The translations under genes and the position numbers were made by a program. This document shows, piece after piece, positions 1 through 9,387 of a stretch of 64,000 bases of DNA. Within the stretch, counting starts at the first letter, position 1, and each line of letters opens with the position of its first letter. The DNA comes from Bacillus pseudomycoides DSM 12442. GTDB taxonomy: Bacteria > Bacillota > Bacilli > Bacillales > Bacillaceae_G. Location: positions 876,542 through 940,541 of the forward strand of contig NZ_CM000745.1 of the NCBI RefSeq assembly GCF_000161455.1, in the 5' to 3' direction. Below the pieces are notes generated by a model. That model was not told the DNA's origin and did not search any database. It worked only from the letters and a program-made list of their open reading frames with translations.

Positions 1-1242
1 TCTCATGATAATAAATTCCAATTCTATTTAAAAAACAAGAATGGAGTAAGTTTGGCTGGTAATTCTTATGTTCAACAATTTGGTACTGATTGGAGTTTCA
101 AATCCGAAATTCGTTTCACTGCAAAAACTAACAATGAAATTCATAACTGGTTAAGAGAATGGTACCCTGGGAAAGAAAATGAGAAACAGAATTATGACGG
201 AATAGAGTTCAGAAGTAATGATAAAGGTGATAGTTCTATATGGACTGCATATGATTCTACTGGAAAATTGATTAAAAATAGTTGGATAAACCAAGGTACG
301 CAAAATCCCGGTTGGTATTATGCAGATGCTTCAGGAGTTCTCTTGAAGGGTTGGCAGAAAATTGAGGGGAATACGTATTATTTTAATCCGGAGTCTAACA
401 TGATGGCTTCAGGAATAAATTCACAAATTGAGGGTAAGTACTATCACTTTAATGATTCTGGTGCTTTGCAACGATCAGCATGGAGAGATAATTACTATTC
501 TGATGCTTCTGGAGCGTTGGTTAAAGAAGGTTTGCGGGAAATCGATGGTAAAATTTATGATTTCCAAAATTACCAACCTACTAAAAATAAACTACGTTTA
601 GAAGATCAAAAAGTCATTCTTCATTTTTCTGACAAGGGCGTGCTTGAGAGAGCTTCTGATCTGAATGGAAACGCACTAACTACTCCTACAACTGTTATTT
701 TTAACGAGAAACAACTAGCCTTTGAGAAAAACGGTGCTATTAGAAAATCAGGAGTGACTGAAAAGAGAGCTTTCCCTCAACCGGATGGAAGCGAAAAGGA
801 TGCAATCCACTATTATAGCTTAGAAGAAGGAGCTACTTATGCTGGTTGGAAAACGATTGATGGAAAGAAATATCATTTCAAAGATGGCGCACACTATACT
901 TTCGATGGACATGAAACCATTGACGGAAAAAGATATTATTTTAATCATGACGGAGAAGCTAAGCTAACAGGGTTCGATAAAGTTGATGGTAAGATATACC
1001 ATTATGACGATAAAGGCGTAATGCAAACGGGCTGGCAAGAAATCGATGGTAAATGGTATTACTTCGATGATTCTGGAGCAGCTAAGATAGGATGGTTCTC
1101 AGTTGGTGGTGGGTATCATTTCCCTTATTACGGATACTTTACGTATTATGCTAAACAGGATGGTTCAATTTATACAGATACCAAGGTTGAAATTAACGGA
1201 AAAACCTATAAATTTGATAGCCATGGACACAAAGGCTATTAA
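1..1242 (+). CDS. cell-wall-binding repeat protein, 5' end outside window
   Basis: The reading frame is open from base 1, so the start lies upstream of the window and only about 413 residues are seen. From about residue 100 the protein is built of roughly 20-residue units with the pattern GW..I.GK.YYF...G, the signature of choline-binding/CW_binding_1 repeats that attach secreted proteins to wall polymers. The N-terminal 90 residues are not repeats and I do not recognise their fold. Examples of units are WQKIEGNTYYF and WQEIDGKWYYFDDSG. A strong terminator follows, and an IS231-like end lies directly beyond it, so the gene may be the passenger of a mobile cassette whose left end is outside the window. 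The enzymatic domain, if any, is missing from view. Confidence 0.85.
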   Translation, partial: SHDNKFQFYLKNKNGVSLAGNSYVQQFGTDWSFKSEIRFTAKTNNEIHNWLREWYPGKENEKQNYDGIEFRSNDKGDSSIWTAYDSTGKLIKNSWINQGTQNPGWYYADASGVLLKGWQKIEGNTYYFNPESNMMASGINSQIEGKYYHFNDSGALQRSAWRDNYYSDASGALVKEGLREIDGKIYDFQNYQPTKNKLRLEDQKVILHFSDKGVLERASDLNGNALTTPTTVIFNEKQLAFEKNGAIRKSGVTEKRAFPQPDGSEKDAIHYYSLEEGATYAGWKTIDGKKYHFKDGAHYTFDGHETIDGKRYYFNHDGEAKLTGFDKVDGKIYHYDDKGVMQTGWQEIDGKWYYFDDSGAAKIGWFSVGGGYHFPYYGYFTYYAKQDGSIYTDTKVEINGKTYKFDSHGHKGY

Positions 1243-1299
1243 TGATACAAAAAAAGTCTATTTTTTATAAATATGACTTGCTAAATGAGACCCACACAG

Positions 1300-1335
1300 C
1301 CTCCAGATGCTTTCAGCATCTGGAGGATTTTTATT
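1300..1335 (+). terminator. rho-independent terminator
   Basis: An 11-bp perfect stem (CCTCCAGATGC / GCATCTGGAGG, loop TTTCA) is followed by ATTTTTATT. It ends the wall-binding repeat gene. Confidence 0.85.
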
Positions 1336-1360
1336 AACTTGATGGTGATGTGGTGCACCC
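1334..1360. repeat. IS231-like right end, unpaired in window
   Basis: TTAACTTGATGGTGATGT followed by GGTGCACCC matches the inverted-repeat motif seen at several other places here (reverse complement form ACATxxCCATCAAxTTAAG, preceded by GGGG). Only the right-hand orientation is present, so its partner must be upstream of the window or lost. Confidence 0.6.
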
Positions 1361-1462
1361 ATAAAGAAAAAGGACCTGCTCATATATTGTTTAAAAACAT
1401 AAAGTAATGTGTATCCGTTAAAACACATGTGTATGGTCCCTCTTACTCAAGGAGGAAATGTT

Positions 1463-1579
1463 ATGGGCTTTGGAGGTAGTTGTGGTGGTTTTGGTGGCGG
1501 ATTCGCTTTACTAATTGTCCTGTTCATTCTGCTAATTATCATTGGTTGCAGTTGTTGGGGCGGCGGATTCGGTTGCTAG
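1463..1579 (+). CDS. YjcZ-family sporulation peptide
   Basis: A 38-residue peptide, MGFGGSCGGFGGGF followed by a hydrophobic helix (ALLIVLFILLIIIG) and a short Cys/Gly tail ending WGGGFGC. Gly-rich N-terminus plus a single membrane helix is the hallmark of the YjcZ/YhcO-type small peptides, which are abundant in Bacillus and associated with spores. A strong ribosome binding site (GGAGG, 7 bases before ATG) sets the start. A terminator follows at once, so the gene is monocistronic. The gene is too short for most ORF callers. Confidence 0.85.
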   Translation: MGFGGSCGGFGGGFALLIVLFILLIIIGCSCWGGGFGC

Positions 1580-1580
1580 T

Positions 1581-1616
1581 AAAGAAAAGGCACTCATTGG
1601 AGTGTCTTTTCTTTAT
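1581..1616 (+). terminator. terminator of the YjcZ-type gene
   Basis: AAAGAAAAGGCACTC pairs with GAGTGTCTTTTCTTT (one mismatch) around loop ATTG. Symmetric A and T tracts make it potentially bidirectional. Confidence 0.75.
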
Positions 1617-1742
1617 GAAAAAATCCCCACACATTGTGCAGAGATAAAGAGTGAATGTACTCATATATTACAACAATATTCCTCCACTAACAAAACAGTA
1701 AAATCTCATTATGGGGCACGGCAAGAATTCCTTCTTTTTTGA

Positions 1743-2066
1743 GCCACTCACTAGAGGACAGTTATATAATTATGTTTTTATATTTAATGGAAATGAAGTT
1801 ATTTGAGGTCTATTAGGGGTCCTGACGTCAAAACGCGGACATCGTATATTATCAAGACCTAAATTGTAAAAGGTCATAAAAAATTAAGGGTATTACATAT
1901 AAGTCATTTATAATATGTAATACCCTTTTACTTCTTTTATTTTGATTGAGAGATTAAATTATTACTTTATAAGAATTAATTATAAATATAGATAATTAAG
2001 TTGTAATTTACTCTGTTGAAGTGATGCACCTAAAATGAAGGTAACTATTATATAAGGGGTAATTTT
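1743..2066. other. intergenic stretch with one hairpin
   Basis: No gene is visible. The only structure is the hairpin at 1886-1927. The segment just before 2067 is very AT-rich and probably carries the promoter of the MFS gene, but no single -35/-10 pair stands out. Confidence 0.5.
1886..1937 (+). terminator. 15-bp hairpin, probable terminator
   Basis: AAGGGTATTACATAT (1886-1900) pairs perfectly with ATATGTAATACCCTT (1913-1927), followed by TTACTTCTTTT. Confidence 0.55.
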
Positions 2067-3236
2067 ATGAGTAATAAATTGAAATATTTATTAGGGATTA
2101 GCATTACCGGATTCGGGGATGGAATTCAACAAATTGCTTTGCTATGGTATATTTTTCATTTAACAGGACAATCAACTTCTATCGGATTAATGATTGCTAT
2201 TTATTATATACCAAGTGTCATTTTAACACCTTTTGTGTCTGTTTATGTAGATCATCATGACTCTAAAAATATTGTTGTTTTAACAGATAGTATTCGATTT
2301 GTACTTGTTTTAATCATGGCGATTCTCGTTTTCATAAGATTTGAATCAGTATTTGTTTTTTACATTATGCAATTCTTATTAGCAGTTTGCTACACCGTTT
2401 ACAAACCTGCATCTTCTGCATTTATTAAGGAAGCATTCTGTAATCATGATATACCATTTGTCATATCAAAAGCATCTTCATTAAATGAAGCAGCATTAAT
2501 AGTGGGAACTGGTATTTCTGGGTTATTTCTAGTTGAATTTTCTTTAGCTACTAGTTTCTTTATTAATTCTGTAACATTTTTAGTTGCGGCTATTTTCTTT
2601 TCTTCCATAAAAAGAATGAACCCTAAAAAAATACAGAATACGAGAATATCCTACCTTGCAGAATTAATATCGGGATGGCATTTTATTAATCAAGCAGAAG
2701 GAATGAAATACTTACTGTTTTTATCTATTTTGAATAGCATTAGTATACAAATGACAACAACTTTATTATTACCTCTTGCAGAACAGTTTGAAGGAGGGAG
2801 CGGACTCTACTCAATATTTGAGATGGCATTTTCAGTAGGAGGGATTATGGCAGGTTTTATTGCTATCTATTTTTTAAAAAAGTTTAAACATAAAGTTATT
2901 TTTATTACGATGGTGGGTATGGCAACCTCTTCTTTTTTAATATATTTGAATGACTATAAAACAACGGCCGTTATTTGTATATTTATAATGGGACTATTTA
3001 CCATGTCGCACTTGATTATTGTGCAAACGTTAATACAGTTGAATACTACAACAGAATATATTGGTAGGGTAATAGGCTTAAGAACGATTCTAGCATCATT
3101 TGTTAAGATATCATCTGCTCTATTGACTGGTATTTTAATAACTCGTATGGGAGTGAATCATATTTTGCTTTTATTTTCTATCTTAATATTGGCTAGCTTT
3201 ATTACGATTGGAAATATGAAAAAACAAATGTATTAA
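2067..3236 (+). CDS. MFS transporter, macrolide-efflux-like
   Basis: A 389-residue membrane protein with about 12 predicted hydrophobic helices. The N-terminal G-F-G-D-G-I-Q-Q signature and the loop VYVDHHDSKNIVVLTD after helix 2 (a variant of MFS motif A) fit the MFS_3/enterobactin- and Mef-type exporters that work as proton antiporters. Start ATG has AAGGGG 9 bases upstream. An aminoglycoside-phosphotransferase-like gene follows in the same direction, so the pair may be a small resistance or detoxification unit, which is inference only. Substrate is unknown. Confidence 0.8.
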   Translation: MSNKLKYLLGISITGFGDGIQQIALLWYIFHLTGQSTSIGLMIAIYYIPSVILTPFVSVYVDHHDSKNIVVLTDSIRFVLVLIMAILVFIRFESVFVFYIMQFLLAVCYTVYKPASSAFIKEAFCNHDIPFVISKASSLNEAALIVGTGISGLFLVEFSLATSFFINSVTFLVAAIFFSSIKRMNPKKIQNTRISYLAELISGWHFINQAEGMKYLLFLSILNSISIQMTTTLLLPLAEQFEGGSGLYSIFEMAFSVGGIMAGFIAIYFLKKFKHKVIFITMVGMATSSFLIYLNDYKTTAVICIFIMGLFTMSHLIIVQTLIQLNTTTEYIGRVIGLRTILASFVKISSALLTGILITRMGVNHILLLFSILILASFITIGNMKKQMY

Positions 3237-3314
3237 AATGAAGGGAAATACATCTGGAAGATTAATCAGAGATGCTGTTACAGGTTGTAAATAACTTGCG
3301 AATCGGGGGATAAA

Positions 3315-4229
3315 ATGATTAATATACGTTCGAAAACAGAAGAACTAAGAGCAAAATTAAAAACTATATTGAGTCGAGAATATAAAGAATTGGCTGTTAA
3401 GGAGTTAAAAGTAGTAGGAAATGGAGTACAAAATATTGTGTTTCGAGGAGATTCGGAAAAAGGACCTTTAGCATTTCGAGTACCGTGGGAACGTGAAGTG
3501 AAAAATATAAATGAAGAGTTGTTTAGTAGTCGACTTTCGTTACAAAAGGAAGCGGAACTTTCTAAGTTTTGTAATTCTAAAGACATTCCAGTACCAGAGA
3601 TTCACGGATTGCATCTTTCTACGGAACTTGATTTTTTAATTTCAGATTACCTGGCTACTGATCATATTCCAATTTCTGCGTACAAAATAGGAGAAGTAGT
3701 TAACAAGCTTCACAGTATGCCAATTGAAGATTTAAATTACCAACATAGGACTAGAAAACCATCTAGCAAGTATATAGCTGAACGTCTCGTGAAAAGAGTA
3801 GAAGGATTTAATAAAATTACGCATTGCGATATTAAATTTCCTGATATATCAATAATCGAACAGATTCTTAAACAAGCGGATCATGTAAGGAAGTTATTAC
3901 ATATGGACATTCGACCAGCAAATCTAATTGGATATAATAGAGAAGTTAAGGCGTTGGTTGATTGGGATAATGCTCTAATTGGTCACCCGCTGCTAGAACT
4001 TATGAGGATAGCTGAAACTAATGAGATCGATTGGTATGAATTCACAGATGGATATCAGAATAAAGATATCTTTGAGTCTATTCCTCCTATTGTCAGCTTA
4101 TTTTATCAGCTTGATACAGCGGTAATGCTTGCAAACCTGTTTATAGCGCAACTGAAAATAGAGGATAAAGGCATATTCTATAAAGAGCGTGTTAAAACAC
4201 TTCATAATGAAATAGATAGATGTTTATAA
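3315..4229 (+). CDS. APH/choline-kinase-fold phosphotransferase
   Basis: A 304-residue protein with the aminoglycoside phosphotransferase (APH) kinase signatures: the catalytic loop HMDIRPANL (Brenner motif HxDxxxxN, near residue 196) and the metal-binding DWDNA about 20 residues later. The N-terminal lobe has GVQNIVFRG in place of the nucleotide loop. Such proteins phosphorylate small hydroxylated substrates in the cytosol; antibiotics are one possibility, sugars or choline-like compounds others. The gene lies 78 bases after the MFS transporter with GGGGGAT before the ATG and may be cotranscribed. Confidence 0.75.
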   Translation: MINIRSKTEELRAKLKTILSREYKELAVKELKVVGNGVQNIVFRGDSEKGPLAFRVPWEREVKNINEELFSSRLSLQKEAELSKFCNSKDIPVPEIHGLHLSTELDFLISDYLATDHIPISAYKIGEVVNKLHSMPIEDLNYQHRTRKPSSKYIAERLVKRVEGFNKITHCDIKFPDISIIEQILKQADHVRKLLHMDIRPANLIGYNREVKALVDWDNALIGHPLLELMRIAETNEIDWYEFTDGYQNKDIFESIPPIVSLFYQLDTAVMLANLFIAQLKIEDKGIFYKERVKTLHNEIDRCL

Positions 4230-4254
4230 GAATAAATAAAAGATGCTTTCACAT

Positions 4255-4420
4255 AGGGGGTCCGCCACATCGCCATCAAGCTAAATGCACGAGTTATCTC
4301 AAAACAATACAAACGAGAAAAATGCACAAAATTTTCATTCTGGGGGTATTATGAGATCTTAAGTTGATGAGCATGGGGTATCTCATTTTCGTTAACTTGA
4401 TGGCGATGTTTCCGTACCCC
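4255..4420. repeat. IS231-type MITE with a nested end
   Basis: A 166-bp non-coding element bounded by AGGGGG...ACATCGCCATCAAGCTAA (4267-4284) and TTAACTTGATGGCGATGT...ACCCC (4392-4409 plus tail); the 18-bp arms differ at one base. Inside, at 4358-4375, is another right end (CTTAAGTTGATGAGCATG plus GGGG). The interior matches the element at 50546-50699, so one MITE end seems to sit inside another. Confidence 0.7.
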
Positions 4421-4465
4421 AAATAGGGTGATAATTATTACGGTGTATCAGATTTCTTGTAGCTT

Positions 4466-6112
4466 TTAAATTAAAGGCCTTACCCAAAGTTGAGAAAAAT
4501 CCACATATCCAAAATATTTCATCCTAATATTCGTTAGATCTGATGAAAAAGGAATCTGACATTTATCATAATATAAGGGAATCATAATAGAGGATTCTAT
4601 CAGTTCTTTTTCAAGGTCTTTATTTAATGAGGGCCACTTCTCAAAATGTGTAAGTTTGTATCTATCAAGGTGTTTTTTTATTGTTTCATTTGTTTTTACA
4701 ATCTTAGCCAACGGTGAATATCTAGCTGTTAGAAAATAATAAAATGATATCTCTTGATTCATCTCGAATACCTCACCATGAATAAAGAGATCAACTTGTT
4801 CATTAAGTTTTTCATCTCTCAGATAGCTTTCAAAAGGAACCCATTTAACTAGAAAAGGTATATTTTCTTTTTCTAAGACATTCATTAACCACTTTGTCAG
4901 TTTTTCTGTATACTGAGTAGCTTTTATAATAAGTGGTTCTTTAAATGAGGGGCGTGATTTTTGTCGCATATCGATTTGATGATCTATTTCCTTCAAACAA
5001 CTCGTAGGGTTGGGGATCTTATTAAAGTCATATTCATGGATATGATTGATATTCTTAGTAATAATATAATGTAAGTAGTTACGAACATCGATTCGTTGAA
5101 TAGATGAATTACGCCAGGCATTCATAATTATAACGCCAAAGCCAGAATTTCTTTCTACTTGAAAGGTGGAAGTGTTCTCGTTGCGCTTGGAAGATTGATA
5201 AATAGTATCAAATTCTATAGGAACCTGAATGAATTCTACTGTATCTAGCAATGGTCTTTCCTGAAAATAATCATTAAATGCTATCAATGATGTCTTTTCC
5301 TGGTTATTCTCTCCTATATAAAAACCACCAGTTCCCACAATTACACCGTTATTTTCTTTATAAATGCTTGTATTTATCATACATAACATTTGTAAACAAT
5401 AGCTACAACCATCCGGATAATGTATGTCAATAATTAATGGTGATACAATATCTATTTTCTCTATTGGTGCCCATAAGTCTTTATAGTATTTATGACTCCG
5501 TAGTTTTGAGAGACATAGTTTCACGTCAGTCGCTGTTAAGATGGATCCATCATGAAATTTTATGGACTTTTTTAAGTATAGTCTAAGCTTAGATTGAGTT
5601 AAATCCCAACTATGAGCTATTTCAGGAAATATGTTCCCCTTTTCATCCATATAAACAAGTCGATTGAACACGTTTGCGACAATGTGTGCACTATGTACAT
5701 CGGCAGCCTCTAGTGGATGTGTTGTTAAAAAGGGCTTTCTTCTAGGAATAATTAATTTATCATCCGAATTATGTATATAGCCAAATTTTGAGTGAAACTT
5801 AGTCATCAAACGTAGTTTACTGTTTGGAGACCAATTATATAGTAAATATTTACTGCTTTTTTCAACAGGTTGTTGATCCATAATCTCCATCACTTGTGAC
5901 TCATAGATTTGTTCTATATTTTTAAGCCATTGAAGAGAGGAAGTGTGTCCTCTTCCTTTTCCGGAATTGAAAATTAGCCAACCTTCATCCATCCATTTAT
6001 GTAAGTAACGTACTGTTTGCTTTGTACTTAAACCTAAAAAATCTGCTAGGTCTTTTATTTTTATGTGTCCTGAAGAAAATGATCGCCATAGATCCAATAA
6101 ATTTTTATCCAT
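4466..6112 (-). CDS. SgrR-like regulator with solute-binding domain
   Basis: A 548-residue cytosolic protein with an N-terminal winged-helix region (FSSGHIKIKDLADFLGLSTKQTVRYLH, SgrR_N type, about residues 8-75) fused to a domain like periplasmic oligopeptide-binding proteins (SBP_bac_5; SWDLTQSKLRLYLKKSIKFHDG, about residues 150-500). No signal peptide is present, as expected for an intracellular sensor. I place the start at 6112 because GAAGGAGAT stands 7 bases before that ATG; a longer ATG 48 bases upstream lacks a site. It is divergent from an MFS exporter, the same arrangement as sgrR-setA in E. coli, so it likely senses a metabolite and activates the exporter. Confidence 0.85.
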   Translation of the reverse strand: MDKNLLDLWRSFSSGHIKIKDLADFLGLSTKQTVRYLHKWMDEGWLIFNSGKGRGHTSSLQWLKNIEQIYESQVMEIMDQQPVEKSSKYLLYNWSPNSKLRLMTKFHSKFGYIHNSDDKLIIPRRKPFLTTHPLEAADVHSAHIVANVFNRLVYMDEKGNIFPEIAHSWDLTQSKLRLYLKKSIKFHDGSILTATDVKLCLSKLRSHKYYKDLWAPIEKIDIVSPLIIDIHYPDGCSYCLQMLCMINTSIYKENNGVIVGTGGFYIGENNQEKTSLIAFNDYFQERPLLDTVEFIQVPIEFDTIYQSSKRNENTSTFQVERNSGFGVIIMNAWRNSSIQRIDVRNYLHYIITKNINHIHEYDFNKIPNPTSCLKEIDHQIDMRQKSRPSFKEPLIIKATQYTEKLTKWLMNVLEKENIPFLVKWVPFESYLRDEKLNEQVDLFIHGEVFEMNQEISFYYFLTARYSPLAKIVKTNETIKKHLDRYKLTHFEKWPSLNKDLEKELIESSIMIPLYYDKCQIPFSSDLTNIRMKYFGYVDFSQLWVRPLI

Positions 6113-6135
6113 TTTCCTATCTCCTTCTATAAGTA

Positions 6136-6157
6136 GACATATTTTTCTAGATATGTC
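6136..6157. promoter_or_regulatory. candidate operator in the divergent leader
   Basis: A perfect 7-bp inverted repeat, GACATAT (6136-6142) and ATATGTC (6151-6157), lies between the SgrR-like gene and the MFS gene. Its place suggests autoregulation, but this is inference. Confidence 0.35.
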
Positions 6158-6214
6158 CATTTTTAGTTTGATAAGTCTAGTTTAATATAACATTAGATAA
6201 AAGGAGGAGATACT

Positions 6215-7468
6215 ATGAATTGGAAAGACTTTGAGCAAAATATAAAAGTACGCTTAATTACATCATTTTTTAATCGTGCTGTTACATCAGCAGTAATGCC
6301 TTTCATGGCATTGTTTTTTGCTCAAGAAATAAATAAAGTATGGGCCGGGTTATTTTTAATCTCGACTGTTATTTTAAGTTTTTTTTCAAGTTTAATTGGA
6401 GGTTACATTTCCGATCGCTTTCAACGGAAGAAAGTTTTATTGTTAACTTCTTCTTCTAGTGCTGTAATGTTTTTATTAATGACCTTAAGTTTATATCCTA
6501 CAGATAAGTTGATTTGGTTATTTGCAATTGCTTATGTAGGTTTTGTAATATCTAGCAGTCTTGGTCGTCCATCCATGCACGCTATCATAATAGATTCAAC
6601 TACACCAGAAAATCGAAAGGCTGTTTATACAATTGACTATTGGCTCATGAATCTTTCGATGGCAATTGGTGCTGCGTTAGGTGGTTTTTTATACATTAAT
6701 CACCAAAAAGAGTTATTTATATTACTAACCTTAGTTTCTGTTACACTACCAATTACCTATAAATTGTGGTTAGTTGCTGAATTTAATAATTTCTTAGAAC
6801 CAAAACATGAAAATATAGTATTGGATCTAATCCAAAACTATAAAATTGCTATTCAAGATGTAGCATTTTTAAAAGTTGTAATAGGATCTACATGCATATT
6901 TGCGGCAGAGTTCTCCTTAAATAGCTATATAGGTATACGACTTTCAGAAACATTTAATACAATAAACGTGGGGAACTTTGAAATAGTAGGAGTAAGGATG
7001 CTGAGTATTCTCAACATACAAAATATGCTTTTAGTGGTATGTTTGACGTTTATTGTGAATAAATTTACAGATCGTTTAAGTGGAAAGAAGGCGTTACTCT
7101 TAGGTCTGGTTCTCTATGGTGTAGGATATGTAACAGTAACATCTGCAAACACTTGGTACGTACTTATTATTTTTAATTTTATTGCTACTGTTGGTGAACT
7201 TGTCTACTCGCCTGTCAGAAATGCAGAACAAGCTAATATGATCCCGGCTGATAAAAGAGGATCTTATTCAGCTTTTGCAGGTCTATCAGATATTGGTGCT
7301 GACCTGATTGCAAGAATTACCATTATCGTTGGTGCTTTCTTGATTCCTACGATAATGTCCGTTTACATTGGAATCATTGTGATAATTGGCACATTCCTCT
7401 TATACACTGGATTGTTCATTAGAAAAGATATTCAGTCTAAAGAAATATTGAAGAAAATATCATCATAA
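6215..7468 (+). CDS. MFS transporter paired with SgrR-like regulator
   Basis: A 417-residue protein with about 12 hydrophobic helices and the canonical MFS motif A loop after helix 2, GGYISDRFQRKKVLL. The second half repeats a variant of it (NKFTDRLSGKKALLL). The start has AAGGAGGAG 7 bases upstream. By family the closest fit is a multidrug or sugar-efflux DHA1-type proton antiporter. The 102-bp divergent region shared with the SgrR-like gene and the analogy with E. coli SetA suggest export of a sugar, sugar phosphate derivative or peptide sensed by that regulator. The substrate cannot be told from sequence. Confidence 0.8.
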   Translation: MNWKDFEQNIKVRLITSFFNRAVTSAVMPFMALFFAQEINKVWAGLFLISTVILSFFSSLIGGYISDRFQRKKVLLLTSSSSAVMFLLMTLSLYPTDKLIWLFAIAYVGFVISSSLGRPSMHAIIIDSTTPENRKAVYTIDYWLMNLSMAIGAALGGFLYINHQKELFILLTLVSVTLPITYKLWLVAEFNNFLEPKHENIVLDLIQNYKIAIQDVAFLKVVIGSTCIFAAEFSLNSYIGIRLSETFNTINVGNFEIVGVRMLSILNIQNMLLVVCLTFIVNKFTDRLSGKKALLLGLVLYGVGYVTVTSANTWYVLIIFNFIATVGELVYSPVRNAEQANMIPADKRGSYSAFAGLSDIGADLIARITIIVGAFLIPTIMSVYIGIIVIIGTFLLYTGLFIRKDIQSKEILKKISS

Positions 7469-7590
7469 TATAATACTTTAATAGTTATACATGGACAAAG
7501 AGGACAAAAGAGGAAGGCTTCCATACAGAACGACGCGGAAAAGGAAATGTTGGTGGCCCTTCCTCAAAACAGCTATCTTCTGATGACAAG

Positions 7591-8034
7591 CTAAAGAAAG
7601 CTTATTTATCTTGCGTAAAAGATAGTACGACACAAGAGATTTTAGCTTATCATGTTTCCCCTTCTTTACAAATGGCTATCGTCTATCAAACATTAGACAA
7701 ATTAAAAGATAGATTAGGAGATATGATTCATCCTGAAGCACTTTTACACTCAGATCAGGGTTTTCATTACACGCACCCGGAATTTCAGCGCTGTGTAAAG
7801 GAAATGGGTATGAGACAGTCTATGTAACGTAGAGGAAACTGTCTAGATAATGCCTTAATGGAATCCTTTTTTGGTCATATGAAAGATGGATTAGACTATA
7901 AGTGTTGTCAAACGTTCCGCGCTCTTCAACTAGTAATCGAGAATTATATACAAGATTATAATTATGATCGTTATCAATGGACTCTCAAAAAAATGGCTCC
8001 GGTACAATACCGGAACCATCTTTTAAGTGCTTAA
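7591..8034 (+). pseudogene. IS3-family (IS150-like) transposase relic
   Basis: The frame reads as the catalytic half of an IS3-family OrfB: LLHSDQGFHYTH with the second catalytic Asp, then RRGNCLDNALMESFFGHMK with the catalytic Glu, ending PVQYRNHLLSA. A TAA at 7825-7827 replaces a codon between QSM and RRG, and everything before about 7591, including OrfA and the first catalytic Asp, is gone. The insertion is inactive. The 120 bases between the MFS stop and this relic hold no recognisable gene. Confidence 0.85.
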
Positions 8035-8039
8035 TTTTT

Positions 8040-8086
8040 AAAGGTCTTTTTATTAAACTGTCCATTTTATAGGGCACAGTTCATAT
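8040..8086 (+). repeat. right end of the IS3-family relic
   Basis: TAAAAGGTCTTTTTATTAAAC-type sequence ending in CTGTCCATTTTATAGGGCACAG-like bases follows the transposase stop. Two other degenerate copies of this end, in the opposite orientation, lie at 28890-28980 and 30346-30425. Confidence 0.6.
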
Positions 8087-8113
8087 ATTGGTTCTCCTCT
8101 TTTTTATGAAATC

Positions 8114-9007
8114 TTATCTTCTATAAATAGGCAATGTATGTTTCCCTTGAATTAGGTTCCACTCATCCGAACTTTTTAGAAGTTTAATATTTAACAATGC
8201 TTTGCCATCTACGATTTCAATATCAATTTGACCTTGTTTACCAAATTGATCAAAAATTAAAGTTGCTTTATTATTTTTGAATGTTACAGTACCGTCTATA
8301 TATGCTATATCTTCAGCGTTATCGGAATAAGAAGATACACCGACAACTGCTTCGTTTTCAGAAATAGGACTAATCTTCATCATTGTGAAAGCTGGGCCGA
8401 TATACGGTGGTTTCGTCGGTAGTTCTTGTTCTGACCATGTTCCTTGAACGTTGTATAGAATAGAAGTTGGTTTTGCATCAGGATTCCATGCACCGTCTTT
8501 ATCGAGATAGTACCATTGTAATTGATCGTCGACAAACCATCCAGTTTTCATTGCACCGCTTTTATCAAGGAAGTACCATTTGTTTTGGTCGAGTACCCAA
8601 CCCGTTTGCATAATACCCTTTGCATTTAAAAAGTACCATCTGTTTTGATCAAGAACCCATCCAGTGTGCATAGCGCCATCTTTATTTAAGTAGTACCAAT
8701 CATATGGTGAGTTTTGATGCCATCCAGTTTTCATGACACCATCTTTTCCAAGAAAATACCATTTCTCACTGTCGGAAACCCATCCATACTGCATAGCGCC
8801 ATCTTTATTTAAAAAATACCAATTGTTATTTGTGTTTACCCATCCTGTTGCCATTTTTCCATTTATGTAGTAATACCATGCGTGTTGTTTTTGTACCCAA
8901 CCCGTTATTGGAGTAGACTGTTTATTTGTTTCTGCATAAACATGAGGTTGTATTCCGCTAAACAATATACCTGCAACAAATAACATACTAACGATTTGTT
9001 TTTTCAT
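8114..9007 (-). CDS. secreted cell-wall-binding repeat protein
   Basis: A 297-residue protein with a clear signal peptide (MKKQIVSMLFVAGILFSGI, cleavage probably after HVYA), then about seven 20-residue choline-binding-type repeats such as GWVLDQNRWYFLNAKG and GWFVDDQLQWYYLDKDG (residues 35-180). The last 115 residues form a non-repeat domain I do not recognise (YNVQGTWSEQELPTKPP... to the end). It probably sits on wall polymers outside the cell. It is divergent from the L,D-transpeptidase gene across a 380-bp intergenic region, so the two may be coregulated. Confidence 0.85.
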   Translation of the reverse strand: MKKQIVSMLFVAGILFSGIQPHVYAETNKQSTPITGWVQKQHAWYYYINGKMATGWVNTNNNWYFLNKDGAMQYGWVSDSEKWYFLGKDGVMKTGWHQNSPYDWYYLNKDGAMHTGWVLDQNRWYFLNAKGIMQTGWVLDQNKWYFLDKSGAMKTGWFVDDQLQWYYLDKDGAWNPDAKPTSILYNVQGTWSEQELPTKPPYIGPAFTMMKISPISENEAVVGVSSYSDNAEDIAYIDGTVTFKNNKATLIFDQFGKQGQIDIEIVDGKALLNIKLLKSSDEWNLIQGKHTLPIYRR

Positions 9008-9089
9008 GATAATCTGCTCCTTTTTTAGAAAAATGCCTTTCCCTACTACTAATATATCTAACTAATAAAACAAATTCAATACTTTTATT

Positions 9090-9111
9090 ACAAATATGTT
9101 ACAAATATGTT
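9090..9111. repeat. tandem 11-bp direct repeat, possible regulator site
   Basis: ACAAATATGTT occurs twice head to tail in the divergent region between the two wall-binding genes. The 11-bp phase would place both copies on one DNA face, as for OmpR-type regulators. The function is a guess. Confidence 0.4.
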
Positions 9112-9144
9112 AAAAAATATCGAAAGTATTTCTTTCTGTAAGGG

Positions 9145-9179
9145 TTTTATTCCTTATTATCTGTTAATAAGGAATAAAA
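9145..9179. other. perfect 14-bp hairpin in the divergent region
   Basis: TTTTATTCCTTATT pairs with AATAAGGAATAAAA around loop ATCTGTT. No U-run follows in either direction beyond the stem itself. The rest of 9008-9387 shows no gene; promoters for both flanking genes must lie here. Confidence 0.45.
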
Positions 9180-9387
9180 TCACCATTATCATTAGTATGC
9201 AAAGGAGTTTTAAAGTCCTTCTTGCTAGCTGTTTCTTTTCCATTCTATTATAGAAGAAAGAAATTCGTAAAAATTAGCAATGTGGTTTTGATTCTCTAGC
9301 ATTTTTCATAGGAGGCTAGAAAAATTTTCTGTTAGATATTTTAAAAATGTAAGTGTATATTCTGTAAAGAAAAAGAGGAGAAATGTA

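Noticed and set aside
3278..3586. Minus-strand frame of 102 codons
   Set aside because: It overlaps the start of the APH-like gene, which has kinase motifs and a ribosome binding site; the opposite frame has no recognisable features.
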